A stretch of 7,368 nt of DNA, taken from positions 1 through 7,368 of the forward strand of contig CANGML010000078.1 in assembly GCA_947454585.1 (NCBI GenBank), in the 5' to 3' direction. The stretch comes from Comamonadaceae bacterium (lineage in GTDB: Bacteria; Pseudomonadota; Gammaproteobacteria; Burkholderiales; Burkholderiaceae_C). The translations under genes were made by a program, and so were the position numbers. Positions within the stretch are counted from its first letter, which is position 1, and every line of letters begins with the position of its first letter. Shown one piece after another: positions 1-6,504 of this stretch. The notes beneath the pieces are model-generated. The model saw nothing but the letters and a program-made list of their open reading frames with translations. It did not search any database and was not told the origin of the DNA.

Positions 1-729
1 CGGTTGTCGGCCGATGTGTTCAACCTTGACATCGCTCGATCTTCCGCAGCCAAGGGCGAGTCGCTGCTCGACACCATCGCCAACCTCAGCGCCATGGCCG
101 CCGATATTTTTGTGGTGCGCCACGGCGAGTCGGGCGCGCCTTACCTGATTGCTGAGCACGTGGCACCGCACGTGCACGTGGTCAACGCGGGGGATGGCCG
201 TCACGCACACCCCACGCAGGGGTTGCTGGACATGTACACCATCCGTCACTACAAAGGTGATTTCACCAACCTCACCGTGGCCATCGTGGGCGACGTGTTG
301 CACTCACGCGTGGCGCGCTCGGACATCCATGCGCTCACCACCCTCGGTTGCCCCGAGGTGCGCGTGGTGGGCCCCAAGACCTTGGTGCCCAGCGACTTGT
401 CGGCCATGGGCGTGAAGGTGTTCAACAACCTCGAAGAAGGCATCAAGGGTTGCGATGTGGTCATCATGCTGCGTTTGCAAAACGAACGCATGAGTGGTGC
501 GCTGTTGCCCTCGAGCCAAGAGTATTTCAAATCCTTTGGCCTCACGCCAGAGAAGTTGCAACTGGCCAAACCCGACGCCATCGTCATGCACCCGGGCCCC
601 ATCAACCGTGGGGTGGAGATTGACTCTGCCGTAGTGGATGGGCCACAAAGTGTCATCTTGTCGCAGGTGACGTTTGGTATTGCCGTGCGCATGGCCGTGA
701 TGTCTATCGTGGCGGGGAATGAAGCATGA
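1..729 (+). CDS. pyrB: Aspartate carbamoyltransferase catalytic chain, 5'-truncated by window edge
   Basis: This enzyme condenses carbamoyl phosphate with L-aspartate to N-carbamoyl-aspartate, the first committed step of pyrimidine synthesis in the cytoplasm. The frame is open from base 1, so the gene begins upstream; about 242 residues of a usual 310-330 are visible. Seen in order: the mobile substrate loop (SSAAKGES, fragment residues 14-21, matching the Ser/Lys loop of E. coli PyrB), HPTQGLLD, the [11 protein letters not shown] segment, LRLQNER, and the C-terminal [13 protein letters not shown] block followed by [11 protein letters not shown]. The STRTR carbamoyl-phosphate motif must lie before the window. 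The stop TGA overlaps the next start (ATGA), so translation is probably coupled to the dihydroorotase-like gene. In Pseudomonas such pairs form a complex of active PyrB and inactive PyrC'; the same is inferred here. Identity is very secure; whether the N-terminus carries the extension typical of that class cannot be seen. Confidence 0.97.
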   Translation, partial: RLSADVFNLDIARSSAAKGESLLDTIANLSAMAADIFVVRHGESGAPYLIAEHVAPHVHVVNAGDGRHAHPTQGLLDMYTIRHYKGDFTNLTVAIVGDVLHSRVARSDIHALTTLGCPEVRVVGPKTLVPSDLSAMGVKVFNNLEEGIKGCDVVIMLRLQNERMSGALLPSSQEYFKSFGLTPEKLQLAKPDAIVMHPGPINRGVEIDSAVVDGPQSVILSQVTFGIAVRMAVMSIVAGNEA

Positions 730-2045
730 ACATCCTGATCCAACACGGTCGTGTCATCGACCCCGCCTCTGGCTTTGACCACATCGCCGATGTGGCAGTG
801 GCCGATGGTCATATCCTTGCTGTCGTCAAAGTAGGTGAGAAGTTACCCGCTAACTTCAAAGCCCAACACACCATTGACGCCAAAGGCTGCATCGTCGCCC
901 CCGGCTTGGTCGACTTGCAAGTGCGCTTGCGCGAGCCCGGCTACGAGCACGAAGGCATGCTGGCCTCCGAGCTCACCGCCGCCGTGGCCGGTGGTGTCAC
1001 CAGCCTGGTGTGCCCACCCGACACCGACCCCGTGTTGGACGAACCCGGCTTGGTCGAGATGCTCAAGTTCCGCGCCGAAAAACTGCACTGCGCACGCGTG
1101 TTCCCACTGGGGGCACTCACCCGCGGTTTGAAGGGCGAGGTGTTGACCGAAATGTCAGACCTCACCGACGCGGGTTGCGTGGGATTTAGCCAAGCTGAAG
1201 TGCCTTTGGAAAACACGCAAGTGCTGCAACGCGCACTGCAATACGCCGCCACCTTTGGCTACACCGTGTGGCTGCGTCCGCAAGACATGCATTTGGGTAA
1301 AGGTGTGGCGGCCAGTGGCCCCCTCGCCACCCGTTTGGGTTTGAGCGGCGTGCCGGTGGCCGCTGAGACGATTGCTTTGCACACCATCTTTGCCCTCATG
1401 CGCAGCACGCAAGCGCGTGTGCACCTGTGCCGCATCTCGAGTGCGGAAGGTGTGGCGCTGGTGCGTGCTGCCAAGCAAGAAGGTTTGGCCGTGACGGCTG
1501 ACGTGAGCATCAACTCGCTGCACCTGAGCGACCACGACATTGGCTACTTCGATAGCCGCGCCCGCGTGACGCCCGTGTTGCGCCACCAGCGTGACCGCGA
1601 TGCGCTGCGCGCTGCCTTGGCCGACGGCACGATTGACGTGCTGGTGTCCGACCACACGCCGGTCGATGTGGATGCCAAAGCCTTGCCCTTCGCCGAAGCC
1701 GAGCCCGGCGCAACGGGCTTGGAGCTGCTGCTCAGCCTCTCACTCAAGTGGGCGAACGACAGCAAAGTCAGTCTGCTACGCGCACTGGAGGTACTGACCG
1801 CACAACCCGCCAAAGTATTGGGCAAAGTTCAAGGTCAGCGTGACAGCCTGGGCCAACTGCAGGTGGGCGGCGTGGCCGACCTGGTGGTGTTTGACCCTGC
1901 CGCGGAGTGGCAAGTCAGCCCTGACGCCTTGCACAGCCAAGGCAAGCACACACCGTTTGCGTTTGACATGACGGGCATGGTCTTGCCTGCACGCGTCAAA
2001 GCCACTCTGGTGGCGGGACGCGTGGCCTACCAAGCCGCTGAATAA
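726..2045 (+). CDS. pyrX: Non-catalytic dihydroorotase-like protein (PyrX / PyrC'), ATCase partner
   Basis: This is a 439-residue protein of the amidohydrolase superfamily with the overall plan of class I dihydroorotase: N-terminal beta domain, APGLVDL (58-64), LREPG (68-72), VGFS (152-155), SDH (308-310) and a C-terminal [11 protein letters not shown] beta segment. The metal-site residues are largely gone. The usual HxH reads Q65-V-R67, the HAED-type motif reads RPQD (184-187), the HxxH of the next strand reads HLCR (233-236), and the final APH reads TPV (311-313). Only the Asp of SDH (D309) remains. It should therefore not hydrolyse or form dihydroorotate. In pseudomonads a comparable inactive homologue is needed to assemble active aspartate transcarbamoylase; I infer the same role from the 4-base overlap with pyrB. 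A separate active PyrC must exist elsewhere in the genome. The ATG at 726 is set by the coupled overlap. Automatic annotation would probably call it simply dihydroorotase. Confidence 0.93.
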   Translation: MNILIQHGRVIDPASGFDHIADVAVADGHILAVVKVGEKLPANFKAQHTIDAKGCIVAPGLVDLQVRLREPGYEHEGMLASELTAAVAGGVTSLVCPPDTDPVLDEPGLVEMLKFRAEKLHCARVFPLGALTRGLKGEVLTEMSDLTDAGCVGFSQAEVPLENTQVLQRALQYAATFGYTVWLRPQDMHLGKGVAASGPLATRLGLSGVPVAAETIALHTIFALMRSTQARVHLCRISSAEGVALVRAAKQEGLAVTADVSINSLHLSDHDIGYFDSRARVTPVLRHQRDRDALRAALADGTIDVLVSDHTPVDVDAKALPFAEAEPGATGLELLLSLSLKWANDSKVSLLRALEVLTAQPAKVLGKVQGQRDSLGQLQVGGVADLVVFDPAAEWQVSPDALHSQGKHTPFAFDMTGMVLPARVKATLVAGRVAYQAAE

Positions 2046-2054
2046 AGCTTCACC

Positions 2055-2786
2055 TTGCAAACCCTGCGCGCCTTAGCTAAGTTTGTGCGCGTCATCGCAT
2101 GGATATTGCGTGGCTACTGGCGTGTGCGCACCGTGTTTCCCCAACTCAGTGACGAACAGCAAGCGCGTGCGGTAGAAGTGTGGGCCCGCGGCATGTTGGC
2201 CATCATCGGCATTGAGGTGCGCGTCAAAGGCCATCCCGCGCCGGGGCCGGTGTTGATGGCGGCCAACCATATCTCGTGGCTCGATATTTTGGTCATGCAC
2301 GCGGCCTGTCATTGCCGCTTTGTCGCCAAGTCTGAAATCCGCAGCTGGCCTTTGGTGGGCGTGCTCACCACGGGCGGTGGCTCGCTCTACATCGAGCGCA
2401 GTTCCAACCGCGACGCCATGCGTGTGGTGCACCACATGGCCGCTGCATTAAAGCAGGGCCAGGTACTGGCTGTGTTTCCTGAAGGCGGCACAGGCGACGG
2501 CATCACAGTGATGCCCTTTCATGCCAACTTGTTGCAAGCGGCCATTTCGGCGGATGCGCCGATTCAGCCTGTGGCCTTGCAGTTCATTGATGCAGCCACG
2601 GAATCGGTGAGCCTTGCACCTTGTTACCGCGACGCAGATACCTTGGTCAGCTCACTTTGGCGCACCTTGTGCGCGCCGCCGCTGCTGGCCCAGGTTCGCT
2701 ACGGGGAAAAGCAAGATGCTGCAGGGCGCAGTCGCCGCGAATGGGCGCACGACCTGCAAGCCGCCGTAGCGGCCCTGCGGACTTAG
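2055..2786 (+). CDS. 1-acyl-sn-glycerol-3-phosphate acyltransferase family protein (PlsC-like)
   Basis: This 243-residue protein is of the lysophospholipid acyltransferase family. The family moves an acyl chain onto lysophosphatidate or a related lysolipid at the inner membrane face. The catalytic HX4D motif is N71-HISWL-D77, motif II is LYIERSS (111-117), motif III is FPEGGTGDG (141-149, a variant of the usual FPEGTRS) and motif IV is QPVAL (171-175). The hydrophobic N-terminal stretch around VIAWILRGYW (13-22) could anchor it in the membrane. The start is a TTG nine bases after the pyrX stop. No in-frame ATG lies between that stop and M48, and the TTG keeps the membrane-proximal segment; the Shine-Dalgarno sequence is weak, so coupling with pyrX is likely. 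A GTG at 2085 is a possible shorter start. The exact acceptor is unknown: it could be PlsC proper or an ornithine-lipid or other lyso-lipid acylase, so no symbol is given. Its stop overlaps the stop of the convergent fccB. Confidence 0.9.
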   Translation: MQTLRALAKFVRVIAWILRGYWRVRTVFPQLSDEQQARAVEVWARGMLAIIGIEVRVKGHPAPGPVLMAANHISWLDILVMHAACHCRFVAKSEIRSWPLVGVLTTGGGSLYIERSSNRDAMRVVHHMAAALKQGQVLAVFPEGGTGDGITVMPFHANLLQAAISADAPIQPVALQFIDAATESVSLAPCYRDADTLVSSLWRTLCAPPLLAQVRYGEKQDAAGRSRREWAHDLQAAVAALRT

Positions 2787-4060
2787 AGCAGGGTATCTGC
2801 CCAAATGTTTTGCGCCCAGTTCCACGCGTAAACACCTTCTAGGGCGTTGGGTGCGCTCGACACGCCGCCAGACCCTGGCACCGTTTTGTAGGTCTTGTCC
2901 TTTGCATCGTATTGATGGACAGACGCCACATGCACCACCAACTTGTCGTTCACAAAGCTGTAGCAGGTGTTGGTCAGCAATGGGTCTGGATTGACGGGCA
3001 AGTCAGACAACTGCGCCACGATCGCTGCCGCGGTGACCTTGCCATGCGAGTTCGCCATGTGGCCTGACTTGGGCATGGCAGGCGCCAACAAAATCGAGTC
3101 ACCAATCACATGCACGTCTTTGGCTTGGGTGGACTCAAAGGTTTGGTAGTTCACGCCGCACCAACGCGCATTGGCATTGGCCAAGCCGCTTTGCACTGCC
3201 AAGGAGCCCGCGCGCATGGTGGGTAAGACGTTGAGCACGTCGGCTTTGACATCGCCTTGCACTTCAAACTTGAGCGTTTTGGTTTTGGCATCTACCGCCA
3301 TGGTTTTGTGTTGGCCACGGTATTCCAGCATGCCTGCATAGTTGTCAGCCCAAAACTTTTTGAACAGCGGGCCTTTTGAGGTGACGTCTGGGTTGGCATC
3401 CAAGATCAACACCTTGGACTTGGGCTTGAATTGTTTGAAGTAATGCGCGACTTGGCTGGCTCGCTCGTAGGGGCCGGGGGGGCAGCGGTAGGGTGCTTCG
3501 GGAATGCTGATGGCAAACACGCCGCCATCGTCCATGGCTTCGAGCTGTTTGCGCAAGGCCAAGGTCTCGGGGCCGGCTTTCCACGCGTGCAAGATTTGGC
3601 CCGAGGCATTGGCAGCTTGCAAACCTTCCACGCTGTTCAACATCAAATCGATGCCGGGTGACAGCACCAGCTTGTCATAGCGAATGCGGGGGCCACTGGC
3701 CAAGGTCACGGTTTTCTGGGTCGCATCAATGCTGGCCACATAGTCACGCACCACGTTCACGCCGTGGTTGCCCGCGAGCTTGTCGTACGGCGTGGTGATG
3801 TCGGCCATGGTCTTGCTGCCACCGATCACCAAGTTGGACATCGGGCACGACACAAAGGCTGAATTGGGTTCAATCAGCGTGACATCGATTTTGTAGTTCG
3901 ACAGTGTGCGAATGTATTTGGCCGCGGTGGCACCCCCATATCCCCCGCCCACCACGACCACGCGTGCTTTTTCTGGAATGCGACCAGTGGAGGCGCAGCC
4001 GACCAAAGTTCCTAAAGAACCGAATGCGAATGAGGCTTGTACAAAACTACGGCGTTTCAT
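2783..4060 (-). CDS. fccB: Sulfide dehydrogenase (flavocytochrome c) FAD subunit
   Basis: This 425-residue flavoprotein oxidises sulfide in the periplasm and passes electrons to its cytochrome c subunit. Seen: the dinucleotide-binding motif VVVVGGGYGGATAAK (34-48) followed by IEPN (63-66), SCPMSN (71-76) with C72 at the place where Allochromatium FccB binds FAD covalently, RCPPGPYERASQ (192-203), HVIGDS (317-322), PKSGHMANS (330-338) and NTCYS (364-368). C193 and C366 match the redox-active disulfide of the family. The C-terminal PGSGGVSS...YAWNWAQNIWADTLL fits the FCSD flavin-binding domain. The N-terminus MKRRSFVQ is a twin-arginine signal, and LVGC (19-22) also resembles a lipobox. The start follows an AAGGA ribosome site six bases upstream, and only 11 bases separate it from fccA. 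The frame stays open far upstream, but that extension crosses fccA and is not genic. It may equally be called soxF given the soxYZ neighbours. Confidence 0.95.
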   Translation of the reverse strand: MKRRSFVQASFAFGSLGTLVGCASTGRIPEKARVVVVGGGYGGATAAKYIRTLSNYKIDVTLIEPNSAFVSCPMSNLVIGGSKTMADITTPYDKLAGNHGVNVVRDYVASIDATQKTVTLASGPRIRYDKLVLSPGIDLMLNSVEGLQAANASGQILHAWKAGPETLALRKQLEAMDDGGVFAISIPEAPYRCPPGPYERASQVAHYFKQFKPKSKVLILDANPDVTSKGPLFKKFWADNYAGMLEYRGQHKTMAVDAKTKTLKFEVQGDVKADVLNVLPTMRAGSLAVQSGLANANARWCGVNYQTFESTQAKDVHVIGDSILLAPAMPKSGHMANSHGKVTAAAIVAQLSDLPVNPDPLLTNTCYSFVNDKLVVHVASVHQYDAKDKTYKTVPGSGGVSSAPNALEGVYAWNWAQNIWADTLL

Positions 4061-4066
4061 GAGGTG

Positions 4067-4071
4067 TCCTT
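4067..4071 (-). promoter_or_regulatory. Ribosome binding site fixing the fccB start
   Basis: The minus strand reads AAGGA here, six bases before the ATG at 4060, right at the fccA stop. It supports the 425-residue FccB against the longer open frame that continues upstream without a stop. Confidence 0.75.
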
Positions 4072-4407
4072 TTAGCGTTTGAGGCTGGCGTAATAGTCGG
4101 CGATGCTGTTGATTTGCGCATCGGTCAGGCCCTTGGTCAGCTGGTGCATCACCGTGGCGGGACGAGAGCCATCTTTGAACGCCTTCATTTGCAAGACCAT
4201 GTAGTCTTTGGGCATACCCGCCAACGCAGGGATGGCCGAGCCTTCGACCGTACGGCCATCGGTGCCGTGGCAGTTCGCGCAAGTGGCTGCCGTAGCGCGT
4301 TGGTGCAGGGCCTCCGCACTGGGTTGTGCAGAGGCGTTGGAAAAGAAGCAGGCAGACAACGTGGCAACCATGGCCAGGCGGTGTCGCACAGAAAAGTGAT
4401 GTGTCAT
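4072..4407 (-). CDS. fccA: Monoheme cytochrome c, electron-accepting subunit paired with FccB
   Basis: This is a 111-residue c-type cytochrome. A Sec signal peptide covers about residues 1-27, with likely cleavage after ASA at 26-28. One heme motif, CANCH (43-47), is followed by GTDG and by TVMHQLTKGLTDAQINSIADYYASL; M87 is the likely axial ligand. This is the class I pattern seen in the small cytochrome partners of flavocytochrome c. It would take electrons from FAD in FccB and pass them to soluble cytochromes and an oxidase. Only one heme site is present, as in Chlorobium-type FccA and unlike the diheme subunit of Allochromatium or SoxE. A GGAG ribosome site (4414-4417 on the complement) lies six bases before the ATG. 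It is first in a two-gene operon with fccB and is divergent from soxY. The family assignment is firm; the subunit role comes from linkage. Confidence 0.9.
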   Translation of the reverse strand: MTHHFSVRHRLAMVATLSACFFSNASAQPSAEALHQRATAATCANCHGTDGRTVEGSAIPALAGMPKDYMVLQMKAFKDGSRPATVMHQLTKGLTDAQINSIADYYASLKR

Positions 4408-4501
4408 GGTGAACTCCAGCGCGTCTAAAAAATTCCAAAACGAAGCCGTGAGTCTAAGCGGATTTGCTCAGGCAAAATATGCTTTTCCTGTGAGAAATCC
4501 C
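4408..4501. promoter_or_regulatory. Divergent promoter region between fccAB and soxYZ
   Basis: This 94-base AT-richer gap lies between two oppositely oriented sulfur-oxidation operons and must carry a start signal for each. A 5-bp perfect inverted repeat, TTTGC-TCAG-GCAAA, sits at 4463-4476 near the middle and could be an operator half-site pair for a shared regulator such as an ArsR-type SoxR. I could not place convincing -35/-10 pairs on either strand, so no individual promoter is called. The fccA ribosome site occupies 4414-4417. Confidence 0.5.
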
Positions 4502-4957
4502 ATGTTGAACCGACGTCAAACCCTCCAACACAGCTGGGCTGTGGCCAGTCTGCTGGGTACAGCCGGCTTTTTGCCGTTCAAAGTCATGGCCTATGACAAA
4601 GCCGCCTTTGAAGCCAAATCAGTGGCGACTGCACTCAAAGCTTTAGGGGCATCAGCCCCTGTCGCCAGTGCAGAGGTGTCCCTCACGGGCCCTGAGATCG
4701 CCGACAACGGTGCCAACGTGTTGTTTGCGTTGGGCACCACGCTGCCCAATGTCAAACGGTTGTTGTTGTTGGTCGACAAAAATCCCTCCGCTTTGGTGGC
4801 GAGCTTCTCGATCAGCCCTGCGGTGGAGAGTCAATTCTCTTTGCGTATCAAGATGGGTCAATCGTCTGATGTGTATGCCGTGGCCTTGACCCAAGACGGC
4901 AAAGCCTTTTTCGCCAAACGCGATGTCAAAGTCACCCTCGGTGGCTGCGGCGAATAA
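4502..4957 (+). CDS. soxY: Thiosulfate oxidation carrier protein SoxY
   Basis: SoxY is the sulfur-carrying half of the periplasmic SoxYZ complex; pathway intermediates hang on a cysteine at its C-terminal swinging arm. The protein has 151 residues. NRRQTLQ (3-9) followed by a hydrophobic run to about residue 26 is a twin-arginine signal. The core GPEIADNGANVLFALGTTLPNV is typical of the family (GP.I..NG..VP in others). The only cysteine is C149 in the terminal GGCGE; the usual ending is GGCGG, so the last residue is altered. An in-frame ATG exists at 4406, but using it would overlap the fccA start and bury the Tat signal inside a 183-residue product, so the ATG at 4502 is chosen although its ribosome site is weak. 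soxZ follows after 16 bases. The downstream pair and the C-terminal motif make the identity secure. Confidence 0.95.
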   Translation: MLNRRQTLQHSWAVASLLGTAGFLPFKVMAYDKAAFEAKSVATALKALGASAPVASAEVSLTGPEIADNGANVLFALGTTLPNVKRLLLLVDKNPSALVASFSISPAVESQFSLRIKMGQSSDVYAVALTQDGKAFFAKRDVKVTLGGCGE

Positions 4958-4961
4958 CCCC

Positions 4962-4966
4962 AGGAG
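4962..4966 (+). promoter_or_regulatory. Ribosome binding site deciding the soxZ start
   Basis: AGGAG lies seven bases before the ATG at 4974, in the 16-base gap after the soxY stop. It favours this start over the in-frame ATG at 4923 inside soxY, which would add 17 residues not found in SoxZ proteins. Confidence 0.8.
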
Positions 4967-4973
4967 CCCACAC

Positions 4974-5291
4974 ATGTCTGAACCCTCGCGCATCCGCATC
5001 GTGCCTGCTGGCAGCAACGCTACCGTGCGTGTGTTGATGAACCACGAGATGGAGTCTGGCCAGCGCAAGGACAGCAACGGCAAAGTTATTCCTGCGTGGC
5101 ATATCCAAGACGTGACGGTCTTGCTCAACGGCAAGTCGGTGATGACGGCCGAGTGGGGCACTGCCGTCGCAAAAAATCCATTCTGGCAATTTGTGCTCAA
5201 AGGCACCAAGGCTGGCGACAAAGTCGCCATTCAATGGAAAGACAACCGGGGTGAGAGCCGCAGCGACGAGGCCACTGTCGGATCGATTTAA
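4974..5291 (+). CDS. soxZ: Thiosulfate oxidation carrier complex protein SoxZ
   Basis: This 105-residue partner of SoxY forms the heterodimer that presents the SoxY cysteine to other Sox enzymes. It has no signal peptide; in the known system it crosses the membrane by riding with the Tat-exported SoxY, consistent with the adjacent genes. Seen: VRVLMNHEMESGQRKD (18-33), the family hallmark (commonly M.HPMETG.RKD), then GKVIPAWHIQ (36-45), the central NGK (52-54), NPFWQF (68-73) and W88-KDNRGES, a beta-sandwich protein of usual length. It contains no cysteine, as expected. The gene ends the soxYZ unit; soxA, soxX and soxB do not follow. No convincing terminator was found in the 43 bases before the structured leader of the next gene. 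Confidence 0.95.
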   Translation: MSEPSRIRIVPAGSNATVRVLMNHEMESGQRKDSNGKVIPAWHIQDVTVLLNGKSVMTAEWGTAVAKNPFWQFVLKGTKAGDKVAIQWKDNRGESRSDEATVGSI

Positions 5292-5334
5292 CTCGCCTTA
5301 GATGTTTAGGTAATTAGCTACCAAAAACTCTGTC

Positions 5335-5402
5335 GTTCCCTTTTTGCGCTGCGGCGCTAAGAATCCACACCTCGCCATCGAGATGGATTCAAAGGGAACA
5401 CA
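5335..5402 (+). promoter_or_regulatory. Candidate structured RNA leader (three-way junction) covering the ribosome site of the sulfate-binding protein gene
   Basis: The 111-base gap before the first sulfate-binding protein ends in nested perfect inverted repeats. P1 pairs GTTCCCTTT (5335-5343) with AAAGGGAAC (5391-5399), 9 bp. P2 is a small hairpin at 5344-5360: GCGC/GCGC with a TGCG loop, plus TT/AA around one bulged T. P3 pairs GAATCCA (5361-5367) with TGGATTC (5384-5390), 7 bp, and carries a CAC/A internal loop and CTCG-CCAT-CGAG on top. The helices abut with no unpaired junction bases. The 3' strand of P1 contains the ribosome site AAGGGA, five bases before the ATG at 5403. A folded RNA would block translation and an unfolded or ligand-switched one would allow it. 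It has no U-tract, so it is not an intrinsic terminator. The base pairing is seen directly; the regulatory role is inferred. I did not recognise it as a named riboswitch. Confidence 0.6.
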
Positions 5403-6428
5403 ATGATTCAACGCCAACACTTTTTCAAAACCCTGGTGGCCACAGCCTTGGTGGCCGCGAGCGGCTTGGCTGCTGCACAAACCGCACCGGTCACCTTGCT
5501 CAATGTGTCATATGACCCCACCCGTGAGCTGTACGCCGAGTTCAACACCGCCTTCGCCAAACACTGGAAAGCACAAACCGGCCAAGACGTGACCATCAAG
5601 CAGTCACACGGTGGCTCTGGCAAACAAGCCCGCTCGGTCATCGATGGCATTGACGCCGATGTGGTCACCTTGGCGTTGGCCGGCGACATTGATGCTTTGT
5701 ACAAAAACGGTGGTCTCATCCCGCAAGACTGGCAAAAGCGTTTGCCGCATAACTCGTCGCCTTACACCTCGACCATCGTGTTGGTGGTGCGCCAAGGCAA
5801 CCCCAAGGGCATCAAAGACTGGGACGACTTGGTCAAGCCCGGCATCAGCGTCATCACACCCAACCCCAAAACCTCGGGCGGTGCACGCTGGAACTACTTG
5901 GCCGCTTGGGAATTTGCCAAACGCAAATACGGCGGTCCAAAAGGTGATGAAAGTAAAGCCAAAGAGTTTGTGAAAAAACTCTACGAGAACGTGCCCGTGC
6001 TCGACACCGGTGCACGCGGCTCATCGGTCACGTTTGCACAACGTAACCAAGGTGATGTCTTCATCTCTTGGGAAAACGAAGCGCACTTGCTGGAAAAAGA
6101 ATTCGGCAACAAGGTCGACATCGTCTACCCCTCCCTCAGCATCTTGGCTGAGCCACCCGTCGCTGTGGTGGACAAAAACGTGGAGCGTAAAGGCACACGC
6201 AAAGTAGCAGAGGCTTATTTGAACTACCTCTACACCGATGAAGGCCAAGACATTGCAGGCAAAAACTTCTACCGTCCCATCTCTGCCAAAGCGCAAGCCA
6301 AATATGCGAAGCAGTTGCCTAAGCTGAACCTGTTCACGCTTGAAAGCGCATTTGGCAACTGGGACAAAGTGGCCAAAGAGCACTTTGCAGACGGCGCGCA
6401 ATTCGATCAGATTTACCTCAAGAAGTGA
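5403..6428 (+). CDS. sbp: Sulfate ABC transporter periplasmic substrate-binding protein (Sbp-like)
   Basis: This 341-residue periplasmic protein captures sulfate (possibly also thiosulfate) and delivers it to a CysTWA-type ABC importer. The signal peptide covers about 1-25, with cleavage after LAAA. Seen: [13 protein letters not shown] (32-44), the sulfate-binding signature [17 protein letters not shown] (60-76), NSSPYTST (117-124), the second signature [16 protein letters not shown] (154-169), GARGSSVTF (203-211), [11 protein letters not shown] (217-227) and [12 protein letters not shown] (246-257). The GARGS and SWENEA versions match E. coli Sbp as I remember it, rather than CysP (GGRGA, SFESEV). 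The length fits the family. The start is fixed by AAGGGA five bases upstream, which is enclosed in a stem. A second paralogue follows after 114 bases; the permease and ATPase genes are probably further downstream but are not visible. Confidence 0.95.
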   Translation: MIQRQHFFKTLVATALVAASGLAAAQTAPVTLLNVSYDPTRELYAEFNTAFAKHWKAQTGQDVTIKQSHGGSGKQARSVIDGIDADVVTLALAGDIDALYKNGGLIPQDWQKRLPHNSSPYTSTIVLVVRQGNPKGIKDWDDLVKPGISVITPNPKTSGGARWNYLAAWEFAKRKYGGPKGDESKAKEFVKKLYENVPVLDTGARGSSVTFAQRNQGDVFISWENEAHLLEKEFGNKVDIVYPSLSILAEPPVAVVDKNVERKGTRKVAEAYLNYLYTDEGQDIAGKNFYRPISAKAQAKYAKQLPKLNLFTLESAFGNWDKVAKEHFADGAQFDQIYLKK

Positions 6429-6504
6429 AATTCGCAGCTATAGACGCATTTGTTATTTGCTAAGAAGTAAACAGTCGTTTGAGTTAAGGGCTAGGCGACC
6501 CACA

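Noticed and set aside
249..812. Long antisense frames opposite pyrB and, similarly, frames opposite pyrX, the acyltransferase and the binding proteins
   Set aside because: They lack recognisable domains and ribosome sites, and follow from GC-rich codon bias of the real genes on the other strand.
2783..4438. A 551-residue open frame on the minus strand extending fccB upstream
   Set aside because: The extra N-terminal part is the wrong-frame reading of the cytochrome gene fccA. The ATG at 4060 has a ribosome site and a Tat signal, and gives the family's normal length.
4406..4957. A 183-residue SoxY starting at 4406
   Set aside because: It would overlap the start of divergent fccA and place the twin-arginine motif at residue 35 rather than at the N-terminus; the ATG at 4502 is better.
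4923..5291. A 122-residue SoxZ starting inside soxY
   Set aside because: There is a clear AGGAG before the ATG at 4974, and the extra residues do not resemble SoxZ.
5309..5322. Small hairpin GGTA/TACC after soxZ as a terminator
   Set aside because: Only 4 bp with a 6-base loop, followed by A rather than T on the coding strand; too weak to terminate soxYZ.
5335..5399. Nested inverted repeat read as an intrinsic terminator of soxYZ
   Set aside because: No T-run follows the stem; the 3' arm instead holds the ribosome site of the next gene, so a leader role fits better.
6420..6470. Direct repeat AAGAAGTxAA at the end of sbp and in the following gap
   Set aside because: A short, imperfect, AT-rich match; likely chance.
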